56,826 nt of DNA from Rathayibacter tritici. Its GTDB lineage: Bacteria > Actinomycetota > Actinomycetes > Actinomycetales > Microbacteriaceae. The translations under genes were made by a program, and so were the position numbers. The DNA lies in contig NZ_PSWS01000007.1 of assembly GCF_002932875.1 (NCBI RefSeq), positions 1 to 56,826 of the forward strand. The letters are read 5' to 3'. The notes under the pieces are model-generated. The model worked only from the letters and a program-made list of their open reading frames with translations. It had not been told where the DNA came from and did no database searches. Shown here piece after piece: positions 25,612 through 34,690 of the stretch. Position 1 is the stretch's first letter. Each line of letters opens with the position of its first letter.

Positions 25612-26411
25612 TCAGCGGTGGCCCTCGGCTCCGTCGACGGTGGGCCAGCTGACCGGGCAGTGCCCGGCGATCAGCCTCGCGTCCTCCGCCGCGGCCAGCG
25701 CCGTCAACCGGTCGTGCGAGGTGCGCACGAGAGGCGCGTCCTCCGGGAGCGCGTGCGTTCCGACGACGCGGTCGAGATCGATGCCGGCCTGGAGATCGAT
25801 GGCGTCCATAGCGAACAGCCACGTGCCCGTCTGCGCCATCCGCACCCGGTAGGACATGTGCCCCGGGGTGTGGCCGGGAGTGGAGACCGCCTCGATGCCG
25901 GGGGCGAGGACCGCGTCTCCGTCGAGCACCCGCCAGGTCAGGCCGCCGAGGTCGTAGTCGTCCCGCAGGTAGGCATCCTCGCGGCCCGCCGCCGTCATCG
26001 CGAACTCGAGCTCGCGGCGCTGGACGCAGACCTCGACGCCCGCTCCGGCCAGATGCCGGAGCCCTCCGGAGTGGTCGAAGTGGAGGTGCGAGACGGCCGC
26101 GAGGACGATGTCGGCGGGCGTCAGGCCATGCGCGGCAAGGGCGTCCAGGAGCGGGTCGCCGTCGGTGGGGAAGACGGGCAGCCCTCCTGGCGCATACAGC
26201 TCGCGATCCGCGTCCGGGCCGCGGAACCGGCGCGCGTCGGTCCCGGTGTCGAGCAGGACCCAGCCGATCGAGCTCTTGATGAGGACGGCGCAGACGGGCT
26301 CGAGGAGGATCTCGTCGGACCCTCCCGCGATCGAGATCCACTCCGGGATCTCGTCCCAGGCCAGGGTCAGGCAGTACAGCTGCTCGCAGGTGCCCGAGGC
26401 GCCCACCGGGA

Positions 26412-26415
<4 letters not shown>
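25612..26415 (-). CDS. MBL-fold hydrolase, N-acyl homoserine/gamma-lactonase family
   Basis: A 267-residue metallo-beta-lactamase-fold protein with the two-metal motif [10 protein letters not shown] (His110, His112, Asp114, His115) and downstream [11 protein letters not shown]. The overall pattern is that of the AttM/AiiA lactonase group. The group opens gamma-butyrolactone or acyl-homoserine-lactone rings. Starting at GTG 26415 it overlaps the ABC ATPase stop (GTGA), so it is translated with the transporter. Next to gabD and gabT, a role in feeding gamma-hydroxybutyrate or a related lactone into the succinate semialdehyde route, as in Agrobacterium BlcC, is plausible. Quorum quenching is the alternative. 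Confidence 0.82.
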
Positions 26416-27215
<800 letters not shown>

Positions 27216-27222
27216 GGGGCCC

Positions 27223-28026
27223 TCACGCGGCTTCGACGGGTACGGGCTGCGGTGCGATCGTCCGGCGGCGGGTGCGCAGGCCGAACAGGCGCTTCCAGAG
27301 CGATTCCGCGGGCGGGAGGCCCGCGCGGGCGTTCAGCACGTTCTCGATCCAGGTCTGGACTGCTGTCCAGACCGTGGTGAGCGCCAGGTAGTAGAGGGCG
27401 ACGACCAGGTAGATCTCGAAGACCTTGAAGGTCGCCGCGCTCATGGTCGCGCCGGCCTGGAACATCTCCGCAACGCCGATGACAGAGAGGACGGAGGTCT
27501 GCTTCATCAGCCCATTGAAGGAGTTCCCGAGCGGCGGCACCATGATCCGGATCGCCTGCGGCACGATGATCCGGCGCATGGCGGCACCGGGGGTCATCCC
27601 CAGCGAGAGCGCCGCCTCGGTCTGTCCGCGATCCACCGACTCCAGTCCGGAGCGGACGATCTCGGAGATGTAGGCGCTCTCGTTGAGCATCAGGCCGACG
27701 ACCGCGGCCTGGACGGCGCCCTTCACCAGGACTCCGGCGAGGTCCTGATCCTCGAATCGGAACAGCCCGATCGCAGCGAAGCCGGTGTAGAGGATGACCA
27801 GCTGGACGAGCAGGGGCGTCCCGCGGATGATCCACACATAGAAGCTCGCGAAGAGCCTGAACGGGAGGATGCGGCTGCGACCGAGCAGCGCGATCCCCAG
27901 TCCCACCATCAGAGCGAGGACCATCGCCGTCACGGAGATCAGGATGGTGAGCGCGAGTCCGCTGAGGAACCGCGGACTGGGAGTGAGCAGGCTCTCCCAG
28001 AAATAGGACCAGTCGAAGGTCATCAT
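27223..28026 (-). CDS. Amino-acid ABC transporter permease
   Basis: A 267-residue membrane protein with about five hydrophobic segments and the HisM/GlnP family signature region ([15 protein letters not shown], then [18 protein letters not shown] as the EAA-like coupling loop). AAGGAG lies 6 bases before the start. It sits between the substrate-binding lipoprotein and the ATPase in one minus-strand operon. Uptake of an amino acid or polyamine-like ligand for the neighbouring catabolic genes is likely but unproven. Confidence 0.9.
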   Translation of the reverse strand: MMTFDWSYFWESLLTPSPRFLSGLALTILISVTAMVLALMVGLGIALLGRSRILPFRLFASFYVWIIRGTPLLVQLVILYTGFAAIGLFRFEDQDLAGVLVKGAVQAAVVGLMLNESAYISEIVRSGLESVDRGQTEAALSLGMTPGAAMRRIIVPQAIRIMVPPLGNSFNGLMKQTSVLSVIGVAEMFQAGATMSAATFKVFEIYLVVALYYLALTTVWTAVQTWIENVLNARAGLPPAESLWKRLFGLRTRRRTIAPQPVPVEAA

Positions 28027-28074
28027 GTCTCCTTGCCGGGAGGAGGCGCTGCCGGACAGCGCCTCCTGAGGTGA

Positions 28075-28926
28075 TCAGGACGAAGCGTTCGCGATATCGA
28101 GAGCGTCGAAGCCCCACGTGTCGAGGATGCCTTTGTAGGTGCCGTCCTCCTGAAGTGCGGCGAAGGACGCTGCGAGCGCGTCGTGCAGGGCCGTGTTCGA
28201 CTTCAGCGATGCGGCGCCGATCGTGATCTCGCCCACGGTCTTACCGACAGGGATCAGCCGGCCCTCCGACTGCTTCGCGAAGTACGCGGCGCCCTCGGCG
28301 GTGTCGAGGTAGACGTCCTGCTGCCCCGCGATGACCTGCTGGAGCGCGTCCGCCGCCTTGTCCGTCAGTGTCACGTCGATGCCGGGCTTGCCGGCGGCGG
28401 TGCACGCCGCGGCCTGCTCGTCGAGCAGGCCGGCGCCGGTCGCGCCGTTGATGCCGATCGCCTTGGTGCCGCAGAGGGAGTCGTCGTATCCGTCGATGCC
28501 CGCGGGGTTGTCCTTCGCCACGACGATGCCGGAGCCGGAAAGGAGGTAGGGGACGAAGCTCGCGATCTCCTCGCGCTCGGGTTTGATGTAGAGCGACGAG
28601 ATGATCGTGTCGCACTGCTGCGCCTGCAGGGCCGGGATGAGTCCCGCGAACGACAACTCGCTGAACGCGATGTCGAGGTCCATCTGCTTGGCCATATCCT
28701 TCGCGAGGTCCACCTCGACGCCGACCGGCGTGCCGTCGGCCTCGGCGTACACGTTCGGCGGGGATTCGAGGTTGACGCACACGGTGAGAGTGCCGGGCTC
28801 GATCAACCCGAGCGCGTCACCTCCTCCGCTCTCTGCGTCGGAGCCACCGGCTGACGTGGCGCAGCCGGCGAGCAGCAGAGCAAGTGCTCCCATACCGGAC
28901 AGCGCGGCGAGTCGAGTGCGCATCAT
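28075..28926 (-). CDS. ABC transporter substrate-binding lipoprotein
   Basis: A 283-residue extracellular solute-binding protein (SBP_bac_3 type). It has a lipoprotein signal with lipobox LLLAGC and modified Cys22, then GTLTVCVNLESPP and PVGVEVDLAKDMAKQMD typical of amino-acid-binding components. GAGAGGAAG precedes the ATG. It is the first gene of the importer operon and diverges from a GntR regulator, with a 27-bp operator-like palindrome 50 bp upstream. The ligand class is probably a polar or gamma-glutamyl-type compound, judging from context. Confidence 0.9.
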   Translation of the reverse strand: MMRTRLAALSGMGALALLLAGCATSAGGSDAESGGGDALGLIEPGTLTVCVNLESPPNVYAEADGTPVGVEVDLAKDMAKQMDLDIAFSELSFAGLIPALQAQQCDTIISSLYIKPEREEIASFVPYLLSGSGIVVAKDNPAGIDGYDDSLCGTKAIGINGATGAGLLDEQAAACTAAGKPGIDVTLTDKAADALQQVIAGQQDVYLDTAEGAAYFAKQSEGRLIPVGKTVGEITIGAASLKSNTALHDALAASFAALQEDGTYKGILDTWGFDALDIANASS

Positions 28927-28975
28927 GTCGCTTCCTCTCGTGGTGCATCAGTTGAACGATCGTCCTAGACGGAGT

Positions 28976-29002
28976 TTGACAGTCGGTAGGACCAACCGTC
29001 AA
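28976..29002. promoter_or_regulatory. GntR/FadR-type operator candidate
   Basis: TTGACAGTCGGT, AGG, ACCAACCGTCAA is an imperfect inverted repeat (10 of 12 positions paired) whose core CGGTAGGACCAA resembles the TNGTnnnACNA boxes of FadR-subfamily GntR proteins. It lies between the divergent ABC operon and the GntR gene. Confidence 0.6.
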
Positions 29003-29033
29003 TGTGGACTCACACATCACGGAAGGGGATCTC

Positions 29034-29777
29034 ATGGAATGGTCTGCGCTCCGACGCTCACCCACCCTCTCCCTCCCGGACCAGCTCTCCCTCGACATCG
29101 AGCGGACGATCCTCGAGGGCTCGCTGAAGCCAGGTGAGCGCCTCCCCACCGAGCAGGCCCTCGCTCAGCAGCTCGGAGTGTCGCGCGTCTCGGTGCGACA
29201 GGCCCTGCACGAGCTGGAGCAGCGCGGGTTGATCGACCGCAAGCCGGGGCGCGGCACCACGGTCCGTGCCCCCTCCTCGCGGTCGGGAACGGCTGCGCAC
29301 TCCCTCGCTGCGATGATGACGACGACGAGACAGGGCACGGAACTCACCGAGATCATGGAACTGCGCACCCTCATCGAACCGCCCATCGCCGCTCTCGCCG
29401 CCGAGCGCGTCTCCCCTCGCGACAGCGAGCAACTGAAGACCCTCATCCACGAGATGGAGGCCGAGACCGACCTGGCCCGGTATTCCGAACTGGATCGACT
29501 GTTCCACCAGACGATTTCGGTCTACACCCACAACCCGCTCATGGCTCAGCTGACCGACCTCATCTCGACCCGGATCGCGCCCAGCCGGCGCAGCACCCTG
29601 CAGTCGGTCGCGCGGCTGCGCACCTCGAACGACGGACATCGCCGGATCTACGAGGCCATCGCTCAGAAGGACAGTGCACTCGCGGAGGAAGCCGCGCGTC
29701 AGCACGTCCGAACCGTGTTCGAGCAGATCCTGCTCGCCTCAGCCGAGCGCCCGGCCGTCTCGACGGACGAAGCATGA
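29034..29777 (+). CDS. FadR-type GntR transcriptional regulator (FCD domain)
   Basis: A 247-residue regulator. The winged HTH (about 18-75) contains LPTEQALAQQLGVSRVSVRQAL, and the C-terminal all-helical FCD-type domain has metal-site-like residues in LDRLFHQTISVYTHNPL. ATG 29034 is chosen over GTG 29004 because GGAAGGGGA lies just upstream. Its stop overlaps the gamma-glutamyltransferase start (ATGA). With the operator at 28976 it probably controls both the divergent importer operon and its own ggt operon. Confidence 0.88.
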   Translation: MEWSALRRSPTLSLPDQLSLDIERTILEGSLKPGERLPTEQALAQQLGVSRVSVRQALHELEQRGLIDRKPGRGTTVRAPSSRSGTAAHSLAAMMTTTRQGTELTEIMELRTLIEPPIAALAAERVSPRDSEQLKTLIHEMEAETDLARYSELDRLFHQTISVYTHNPLMAQLTDLISTRIAPSRRSTLQSVARLRTSNDGHRRIYEAIAQKDSALAEEAARQHVRTVFEQILLASAERPAVSTDEA

Positions 29778-31360
29778 GCGGGGCCGTATCGACGTCGCAC
29801 TACCTGGCGACCTCCGCCGGCGAGCGCGCACTACGCGCCGGCGGTTCCGCGGTCGACGCGGCCATTGCCGCCGCGGCGGCGCTGTGCGTCGTGTATCCGA
29901 ACAACGTCGCGCTCGGCGGCGACCTCGTCGCCCTCGTCCGCAGCCCCGACGGCCGCATCCGTTTCATCAACGCAACGGGGACCTCCGCGCGCGGAAGCAG
30001 TCTCGACACGATGCGCGCGCGCTACGAGAACCAGCTCCCCTCCCGCGGCATCGACACGGTCACCCTGCCCGGCGGCGTCGCCGGTTGGGGCGTGCTGCAC
30101 GACGCGGGCGCGCGACTCCCCCTGGGCGAGCTGCTCGAGCCCGCACGGACCTGGGCGGAGTCCGCTCCCGTCTCCCGCTCGGTCGGTGCGGCGATCCGCG
30201 TGGACCGCGATGCTCTGGCGGCCGACCCCGGTTGCGCCGCCCTCTTCCTCCCTGACGGCCGGGGCCTCGTCGAAGGCGACACTCTGCGCCAGCCGCAGCT
30301 CGCCCGCACGCTCGAGACCCTGCAGGAGCAGGGCACCTCGGCTTTCTACCGCGGCCCCCTCGCCGCGCGCTGGATCGCCGGACTGCGTGCGCTCGGCTCG
30401 GCGCTGACCGAGGACGACGCCGCCGAGTACCGCCCGACGGTCTCCGGAGCGCTCACACGACGCGTCTTCGGCCTCGACCTGCACACGGGCCGCCCCAATT
30501 CGCAGGGCTTCGCCTTCCTGCGCAACGCGGTGACCGCCGCGTCCGCAGCCTGGCCCGACCCGCTCGGCGCGGATGCGGGTCTGCTCGCGCGGACCTTCTA
30601 TGCGAGCAACAGCGTCCGCCGCCGATGGCTCTCCGACCCTGACACGGCCCATCACGACGCCGACGCGCTGATCGCGATGCCGGAGCCGGCGTCCCTGCCC
30701 GCGACCGCGATCGCGCCGGCGACGGGCGACACCGTCGGACTGGTCGCGGTCGACGACGACGGGTGGGCGGTTTCCCTCGTCCAGTCGGTGTTCTGGGCGT
30801 TCGGCGCGTGCGTCCTCGAGCCGGAGACGGGGATCCTGTTCCATAACCGCGGCACCTCGTTCTCCCTGGACCCGCGACATCCCGCCGCCTACGCCCCCTC
30901 GCGCCGACCACCGCACACGCTGATGCCCGTGCTGGTCGAGCGAAGCGGCGCTCTCGCCTACGCCGGTGCGACGATGGGCGGTCAGGCGCAGGCTCAGATC
31001 CATACGCACCTTCTTCTGCGCCTTGTCGCCGGATCCTCCGCACTCGAAGCGACTTCTGCACCGCGGTGGGTCGTCGGCATTCAGGACGATGGCGACGTGG
31101 AGGAGACCGTAACGATCGAAGCGGACGTTCCGCGCGCCGCCCGTGATGCTCTCGCCGATGCAGGTTTCCCGCTCCGTGTCGTCCCGCCCCGCGACGAGCT
31201 TCTTGGGCACAGCAACGTGATCGTGGCAACGGAGCAAGGGTGGGACGCCGCCAGCGACCCGAGATCGGACGGCTCGGCCGTTGTGGTGGTCGCGCCCGAG
31301 ATGGCGGCTGGCGCTGAGCAGTCCGGGCGCCGTCCGGAGGAGGCGCGAGCGGAGGAGTGA
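29774..31360 (+). CDS. ggt: Gamma-glutamyltransferase family protein
   Basis: A 528-residue Ntn-hydrolase proenzyme. The N-terminal GSAVDAAIAAAAALCVVYPNN and LPGGVAGWGVLHD match the large subunit, and the predicted self-cleavage nucleophile is Thr320 in GDTVGLVAVDDDG. There is no signal peptide, so it is probably cytosolic, unlike classical secreted GGT. It could release glutamate from gamma-glutamyl amides, for example gamma-glutamyl-GABA or gamma-glutamylated amines of polyamine catabolism, imported by the adjacent ABC system. It is translationally coupled to the GntR gene. Cephalosporin-acylase-like members share the fold, so specificity is open. Confidence 0.85.
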   Translation: MSGAVSTSHYLATSAGERALRAGGSAVDAAIAAAAALCVVYPNNVALGGDLVALVRSPDGRIRFINATGTSARGSSLDTMRARYENQLPSRGIDTVTLPGGVAGWGVLHDAGARLPLGELLEPARTWAESAPVSRSVGAAIRVDRDALAADPGCAALFLPDGRGLVEGDTLRQPQLARTLETLQEQGTSAFYRGPLAARWIAGLRALGSALTEDDAAEYRPTVSGALTRRVFGLDLHTGRPNSQGFAFLRNAVTAASAAWPDPLGADAGLLARTFYASNSVRRRWLSDPDTAHHDADALIAMPEPASLPATAIAPATGDTVGLVAVDDDGWAVSLVQSVFWAFGACVLEPETGILFHNRGTSFSLDPRHPAAYAPSRRPPHTLMPVLVERSGALAYAGATMGGQAQAQIHTHLLLRLVAGSSALEATSAPRWVVGIQDDGDVEETVTIEADVPRAARDALADAGFPLRVVPPRDELLGHSNVIVATEQGWDAASDPRSDGSAVVVVAPEMAAGAEQSGRRPEEARAEE

Positions 31361-31456
31361 TCGCGCGCATGACCGAGTCGCGGGCCGGGTGGCTGACCGC
31401 CGCTCCCAGCCCCGGGCGCAAGGATCGGGGACGTCCGCCACCGAGAGGAGCACCTC

Positions 31457-32083
31457 ATGACCACACCGCACCGCGCACTGATCCTCGTCGACGTGCAGCT
31501 GGAGTACTTCAGCGGTCCGCTCGAAATCCAGTACCCGCCGCACGCGCAGTCGCTGCCGCGGATCGCCGCCGCCCTCGACTCCGCCGCCGCAGCGGGCCTC
31601 CCGATCGCCGTCGTCCAGCACAGCGCAGGCGAGGGAGCACCGATTTTCGACCCGGCCGGCCCGTCCTTCGCGCTGCACCCGGAGATCGAGCGGCGCCGCT
31701 CCGACACCTGGAAGAGCGTGACGAAGCAGTTCGGCAGCGTCTTCGCGGGGACCGACCTGCTCGACTGGCTGCGCGAGCACGACGTCGACACGATCACCCT
31801 CGTCGGCTACATGACCAACAACTGCATCCTCGCCTCGGCCGCCGAAGCCCAGACGCACGGGCTCCGAGCGGAGGTCCTCTCTGACGCCACCGGTGCCGTC
31901 GCTCTCTCGAACGATGCCGGCTCGGTCGACGCCCACTCCCTGCACACCACGCTGATGGCGCTGCTCAACTCGAACTTCGCCGCCGTCGCCCCCGCCACCG
32001 TGTGGACCTCGGCGCTGAAGGGCGAGTACACCCTCCCCATGAGCACCCTCCCCGAGTCCGCCGTCGCCGGCGCCACCCGCTGA
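31457..32083 (+). CDS. Cysteine hydrolase (isochorismatase-like)
   Basis: A 208-residue isochorismatase-fold hydrolase with the triad visible as Asp12 (LILVDVQ), a Lys in TWKSVTKQFGS and Cys123 (GYMTNNCILAS). Proteins of this group hydrolyse small amides, for example nicotinamide-type substrates or N-carbamoyl compounds. GAGAGGAG precedes the ATG. It follows ggt by 96 bp on the same strand and ends at a long hairpin. An amide or carbamoyl hydrolysis step would fit the catabolic theme, such as the missing N-carbamoylputrescine step, but this is speculation. Confidence 0.85.
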   Translation: MTTPHRALILVDVQLEYFSGPLEIQYPPHAQSLPRIAAALDSAAAAGLPIAVVQHSAGEGAPIFDPAGPSFALHPEIERRRSDTWKSVTKQFGSVFAGTDLLDWLREHDVDTITLVGYMTNNCILASAAEAQTHGLRAEVLSDATGAVALSNDAGSVDAHSLHTTLMALLNSNFAAVAPATVWTSALKGEYTLPMSTLPESAVAGATR

Positions 32084-32089
32084 CCCCAC

Positions 32090-32156
32090 CTCCGCGAGAT
32101 GCCACTTGAGTGGGCGACACGCCGGTAGAGGCGTACCCAAGTGGCATCTCGCGGAG
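32090..32156. terminator. Perfect 19-bp inverted repeat between convergent genes
   Basis: CTCCGCGAGATGCCACTTG (32090-32108) and its exact reverse complement (32138-32156) flank a 29-base loop between the convergent cysteine hydrolase and rocD. There is no T-run, so it is not a textbook intrinsic terminator; it could end transcription both ways or be a dispersed REP/MITE-like element. The perfect arms suggest recent origin or selection. Confidence 0.6.
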
Positions 32157-32166
32157 CAGGGCCGGC

Positions 32167-33396
32167 TCAGCGCAGCGACGCGAGCACGGCCTCCAGCTCG
32201 TCGACGGCGAGGTCGATCTCAGCGGCGGTGACCACCAGCGGCGGCGCCAGCCGGATCGTCGAGCCGTGCGTGTCCTTGGCCAGCACTCCGCGGGCCATCA
32301 GGGCCTCGCAGACGGCGCGGCCCGTGGCGAGCTGCGGGTCGATGTCGATGCCGGCCCACAGTCCGGCGCCGCGGACGGCGACCACTCCTCGACCGATGAG
32401 CGCCTGGAGGCGCGCGTGCAGCTGGGCGCCGCGCTCGCGGGCGAGGGCCTGGTAGTGGCCGGTCGCGAGCATCTCGACGACCGCGAGGCCGACGGCGGCG
32501 GCGAGCGGGTTCCCGCCGAAGGTCGAACCGTGCTGGCCGGGCTGTAGGACGCCGAGCACGTCGGCATTCGCCACCACGGCGGACACCGGGACGATGCCGC
32601 CGCCGAGAGCCTTGCCGAGCAGGTAGACGTCCGGGATGACTCCAACCAGGTCGCAGGCGAAGGTCGCGCCGGTGCGGCCGAGGCCGGACTGGATCTCGTC
32701 CGCGATGAAGAGGACATTCCGCCGCGAGGTGATCTCGCGCACAGCCGGCAGGTAGTCGGCGGGCGGTACGACGATGCCCGCCTCACCCTGGATCGGCTCG
32801 ATCAGCACGGCCACGGTGTCCTCGTCGATCGCGGCCTCGAGGGCTGAGGCATCCCCGAATGGGACCGTGCGAAACCCGGGCGTGAACGGAGCGAAGCCGT
32901 CGCGCGCCTCCGCGTCGTCGCTGAACGAAATGATGGTGGTGGTGCGGCCGTGGAAGTTGCCTGCCGCGACGACGATGTTCGCCCGCCCCGGCGCAACGCC
33001 CTTGACCCGGTACCCCCAGGCGCGGGCGACCTTGATGCCCGACTCCACCGCCTCCGCGCCCGTGTTCATCGGCAGGACCATGTCCTTGCCGGCGAGCGCG
33101 GCGAGCGCCGCGACGAACGGGCCGAGGCGGTCGTTGTGGAATGCGCGGCTGGTGAGGGTGATGCGGCCGAGCTGCTCGCGGGCCGCCTCCAGGAGCACCG
33201 GGTGCGAGTGGCCGAAGTTCACGGCGGAGTAGGCGGCGAGGCAGTCGAGGTAGCGGCGGCCCTCGACGTCGATGATCCAGGCGCCCTCGCCGGTGGCCGC
33301 GACGACGGGCAGCGGGTGGTAGTTATGGGCGGCGTGCTCCTCCTCCGCGGCGATGAGGGCGGCGGAGCGTGCAGTGGTGGTGTCGGTGATGCTCAT
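32167..33396 (-). CDS. rocD: Ornithine--oxo-acid transaminase
   Basis: A 409-residue class III PLP aminotransferase of the ornithine aminotransferase type: NTGAEAVESGIKVARAWGY, ADEIQSGLGRTG and PLP lysine Lys262 (LLGKALGGGIVPVSAV). It converts ornithine and 2-oxoglutarate to glutamate semialdehyde and glutamate. AGGAGG precedes ATG 33396; the upstream in-frame extension is not needed. It lies 85 bp downstream of the DDAH-family gene on the same strand, a pairing seen in actinobacterial arginine catabolism. Confidence 0.92.
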   Translation of the reverse strand: MSITDTTTARSAALIAAEEEHAAHNYHPLPVVAATGEGAWIIDVEGRRYLDCLAAYSAVNFGHSHPVLLEAAREQLGRITLTSRAFHNDRLGPFVAALAALAGKDMVLPMNTGAEAVESGIKVARAWGYRVKGVAPGRANIVVAAGNFHGRTTTIISFSDDAEARDGFAPFTPGFRTVPFGDASALEAAIDEDTVAVLIEPIQGEAGIVVPPADYLPAVREITSRRNVLFIADEIQSGLGRTGATFACDLVGVIPDVYLLGKALGGGIVPVSAVVANADVLGVLQPGQHGSTFGGNPLAAAVGLAVVEMLATGHYQALARERGAQLHARLQALIGRGVVAVRGAGLWAGIDIDPQLATGRAVCEALMARGVLAKDTHGSTIRLAPPLVVTAAEIDLAVDELEAVLASLR

Positions 33397-33481
33397 GTCG
33401 TTCCTCCTGAGGGGACGATCGACTCTCCAGGAGTCAGTGGAGGGTGGGCCGGCGCTGCGCAGGGGCGGCACCGGCCGGGGG

Positions 33482-34318
33482 TCAGCGGCGCAGTTCGAGC
33501 GTGCAGCACTTCACGCCGCCGCCACCGAGCAGCAGCTCGGACAGGTCGACGCCGATCGGGTTGTACCCGCGCTCGCGCAGCTGGCGCTCGAAGCCCGTCG
33601 CGCGGGCGGCGATCACCACGTTCAGGCCGTCCGAGAAGGAGTTGAGGCCGAGGACGGAGGCGTCCTCCTCCGAGACGAGGATCGCGTCGGGGTAGAGCTC
33701 GCGGAGGGTGCGATTGCCCTCCTCGCTGAACGCGCTCGGGAGGTAGGCGATGGTCGCGTCATCGAGCACGGCGATCGCGGTATCGAGGTGGTAGAACGAC
33801 GGATTCACCAGCTCCAGCGTGACGACCTCGCGACCGAACACGCGGCCGACCTCGGCGTGCGAGTCGGAGGCGGAGCGGAAGCCGGTGCCCGCGAGGATCC
33901 GCTCTCCGACGAGGAGGAAGTCGCCCTCCCCCTCGTTGACCTCCTCCGGAACGCGGACGTCGAAGCCGGCCGAACGGAACCAGTCCATATAGGCCGGGCC
34001 CTCGGGCTGGCGCTCCGGGAAAGTGAAGGAGGCACCGTAGGCGATGCCGTCGATCACGAAGCCACCGTTGGCGGCGTAGACCATGTCCGGCAGGCCCGCC
34101 TCGGGCTCGATCAGCTCGATCGCGAAACCGAGGTCGACGTAGGTGTCGTAGAGGGTCTGCCACTGCCGGACGGCGAGGGAGGTGTCGGTGGGCACCTGCG
34201 GGTCCATCCACGGATTGATGCGGTAGACGACGGTGAAGTGCTCGGGGCGGCACATCAGGATCGTCTTCGCGACGGAGGTTCGGGCGGGTGCCTCGGGGAG
34301 CACGGCGGTATCGGTCAT
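33482..34318 (-). CDS. DDAH-family guanidino hydrolase
   Basis: A 278-residue pentein-fold (amidinotransferase/DDAH) protein. It shows NEGEGDFLLVGERILAG, NPSFYHLDTAI with the catalytic His, and the C-terminal nucleophile Cys271 or Cys272 in GGGGVKCCTLELRR. GGAGG lies just before ATG 34318. DDAH hydrolyses methylated arginine to citrulline; arginine dihydrolase-type relatives give ornithine directly. Because the next gene needs ornithine and no ornithine carbamoyltransferase is present here, an arginine-to-ornithine activity would complete the route. That is inference; the exact activity is unknown. Confidence 0.83.
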   Translation of the reverse strand: MTDTAVLPEAPARTSVAKTILMCRPEHFTVVYRINPWMDPQVPTDTSLAVRQWQTLYDTYVDLGFAIELIEPEAGLPDMVYAANGGFVIDGIAYGASFTFPERQPEGPAYMDWFRSAGFDVRVPEEVNEGEGDFLLVGERILAGTGFRSASDSHAEVGRVFGREVVTLELVNPSFYHLDTAIAVLDDATIAYLPSAFSEEGNRTLRELYPDAILVSEEDASVLGLNSFSDGLNVVIAARATGFERQLRERGYNPIGVDLSELLLGGGGVKCCTLELRR

Positions 34319-34690
34319 TCGAGTCCTCCTGCGAAAGGATGCGGATGAGCGGACCGGGTCCAGTGGCTCCGTGCCCCGGCGGGGTGCGAGCACGCTCCCG
34401 CCCAGTGTGACACGCCGCAATCCCTCACTCTCCGCCGTGGCACGCACACATCATGCGTCCACACCCCCTCTCACGCAGCGCCCCGCCCATCGAGGGAACC
34501 CCGGCCCGTCGAGGGAACCAGCTGGAGGGGGCTCCCTCGACGGTTCGAGGTTCCCCCAGCGACGCGCGCGCGGCGGAGGGCGATCGGAACCCAAAAAAGG
34601 GGGACTACGGACGTCCGCCAGCCGGTGGGACGATCCTTGCAGCCCGACGATCGTCGGCCTTCTCCCCGCGACGAAGCTGGATGCACACTC
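34319..34690. other. Intergenic region with CGAGGGAACC repeats
   Basis: This 372-bp divergent gap holds two direct copies of TCGAGGGAACC (34490-34500 and 34509-34519) and an 11-bp inverted repeat CCGTCGAGGGA / TCCCTCGACGG (34506-34516 with 34533-34543). A C-run/A-run/G-run element at 34589 follows, and then the leader of the surface protein gene. No credible reading frame is seen. Confidence 0.6.
34589..34610 (+). promoter_or_regulatory. CCC-A6-GGGGG element upstream of surface protein
   Basis: CCCAAAAAAGGGGGACTAC, about 100 bp before the start codon, can form a short C/G stem. A similar element, ACCCCCGGATGGGGGTTACT, precedes the CWB2 gene at 36941. The shared layout of a C-run, a 4-6 base loop, GGGGG and then a TAC-containing tail before two secreted protein genes suggests a common regulatory site. 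Confidence 0.4.
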
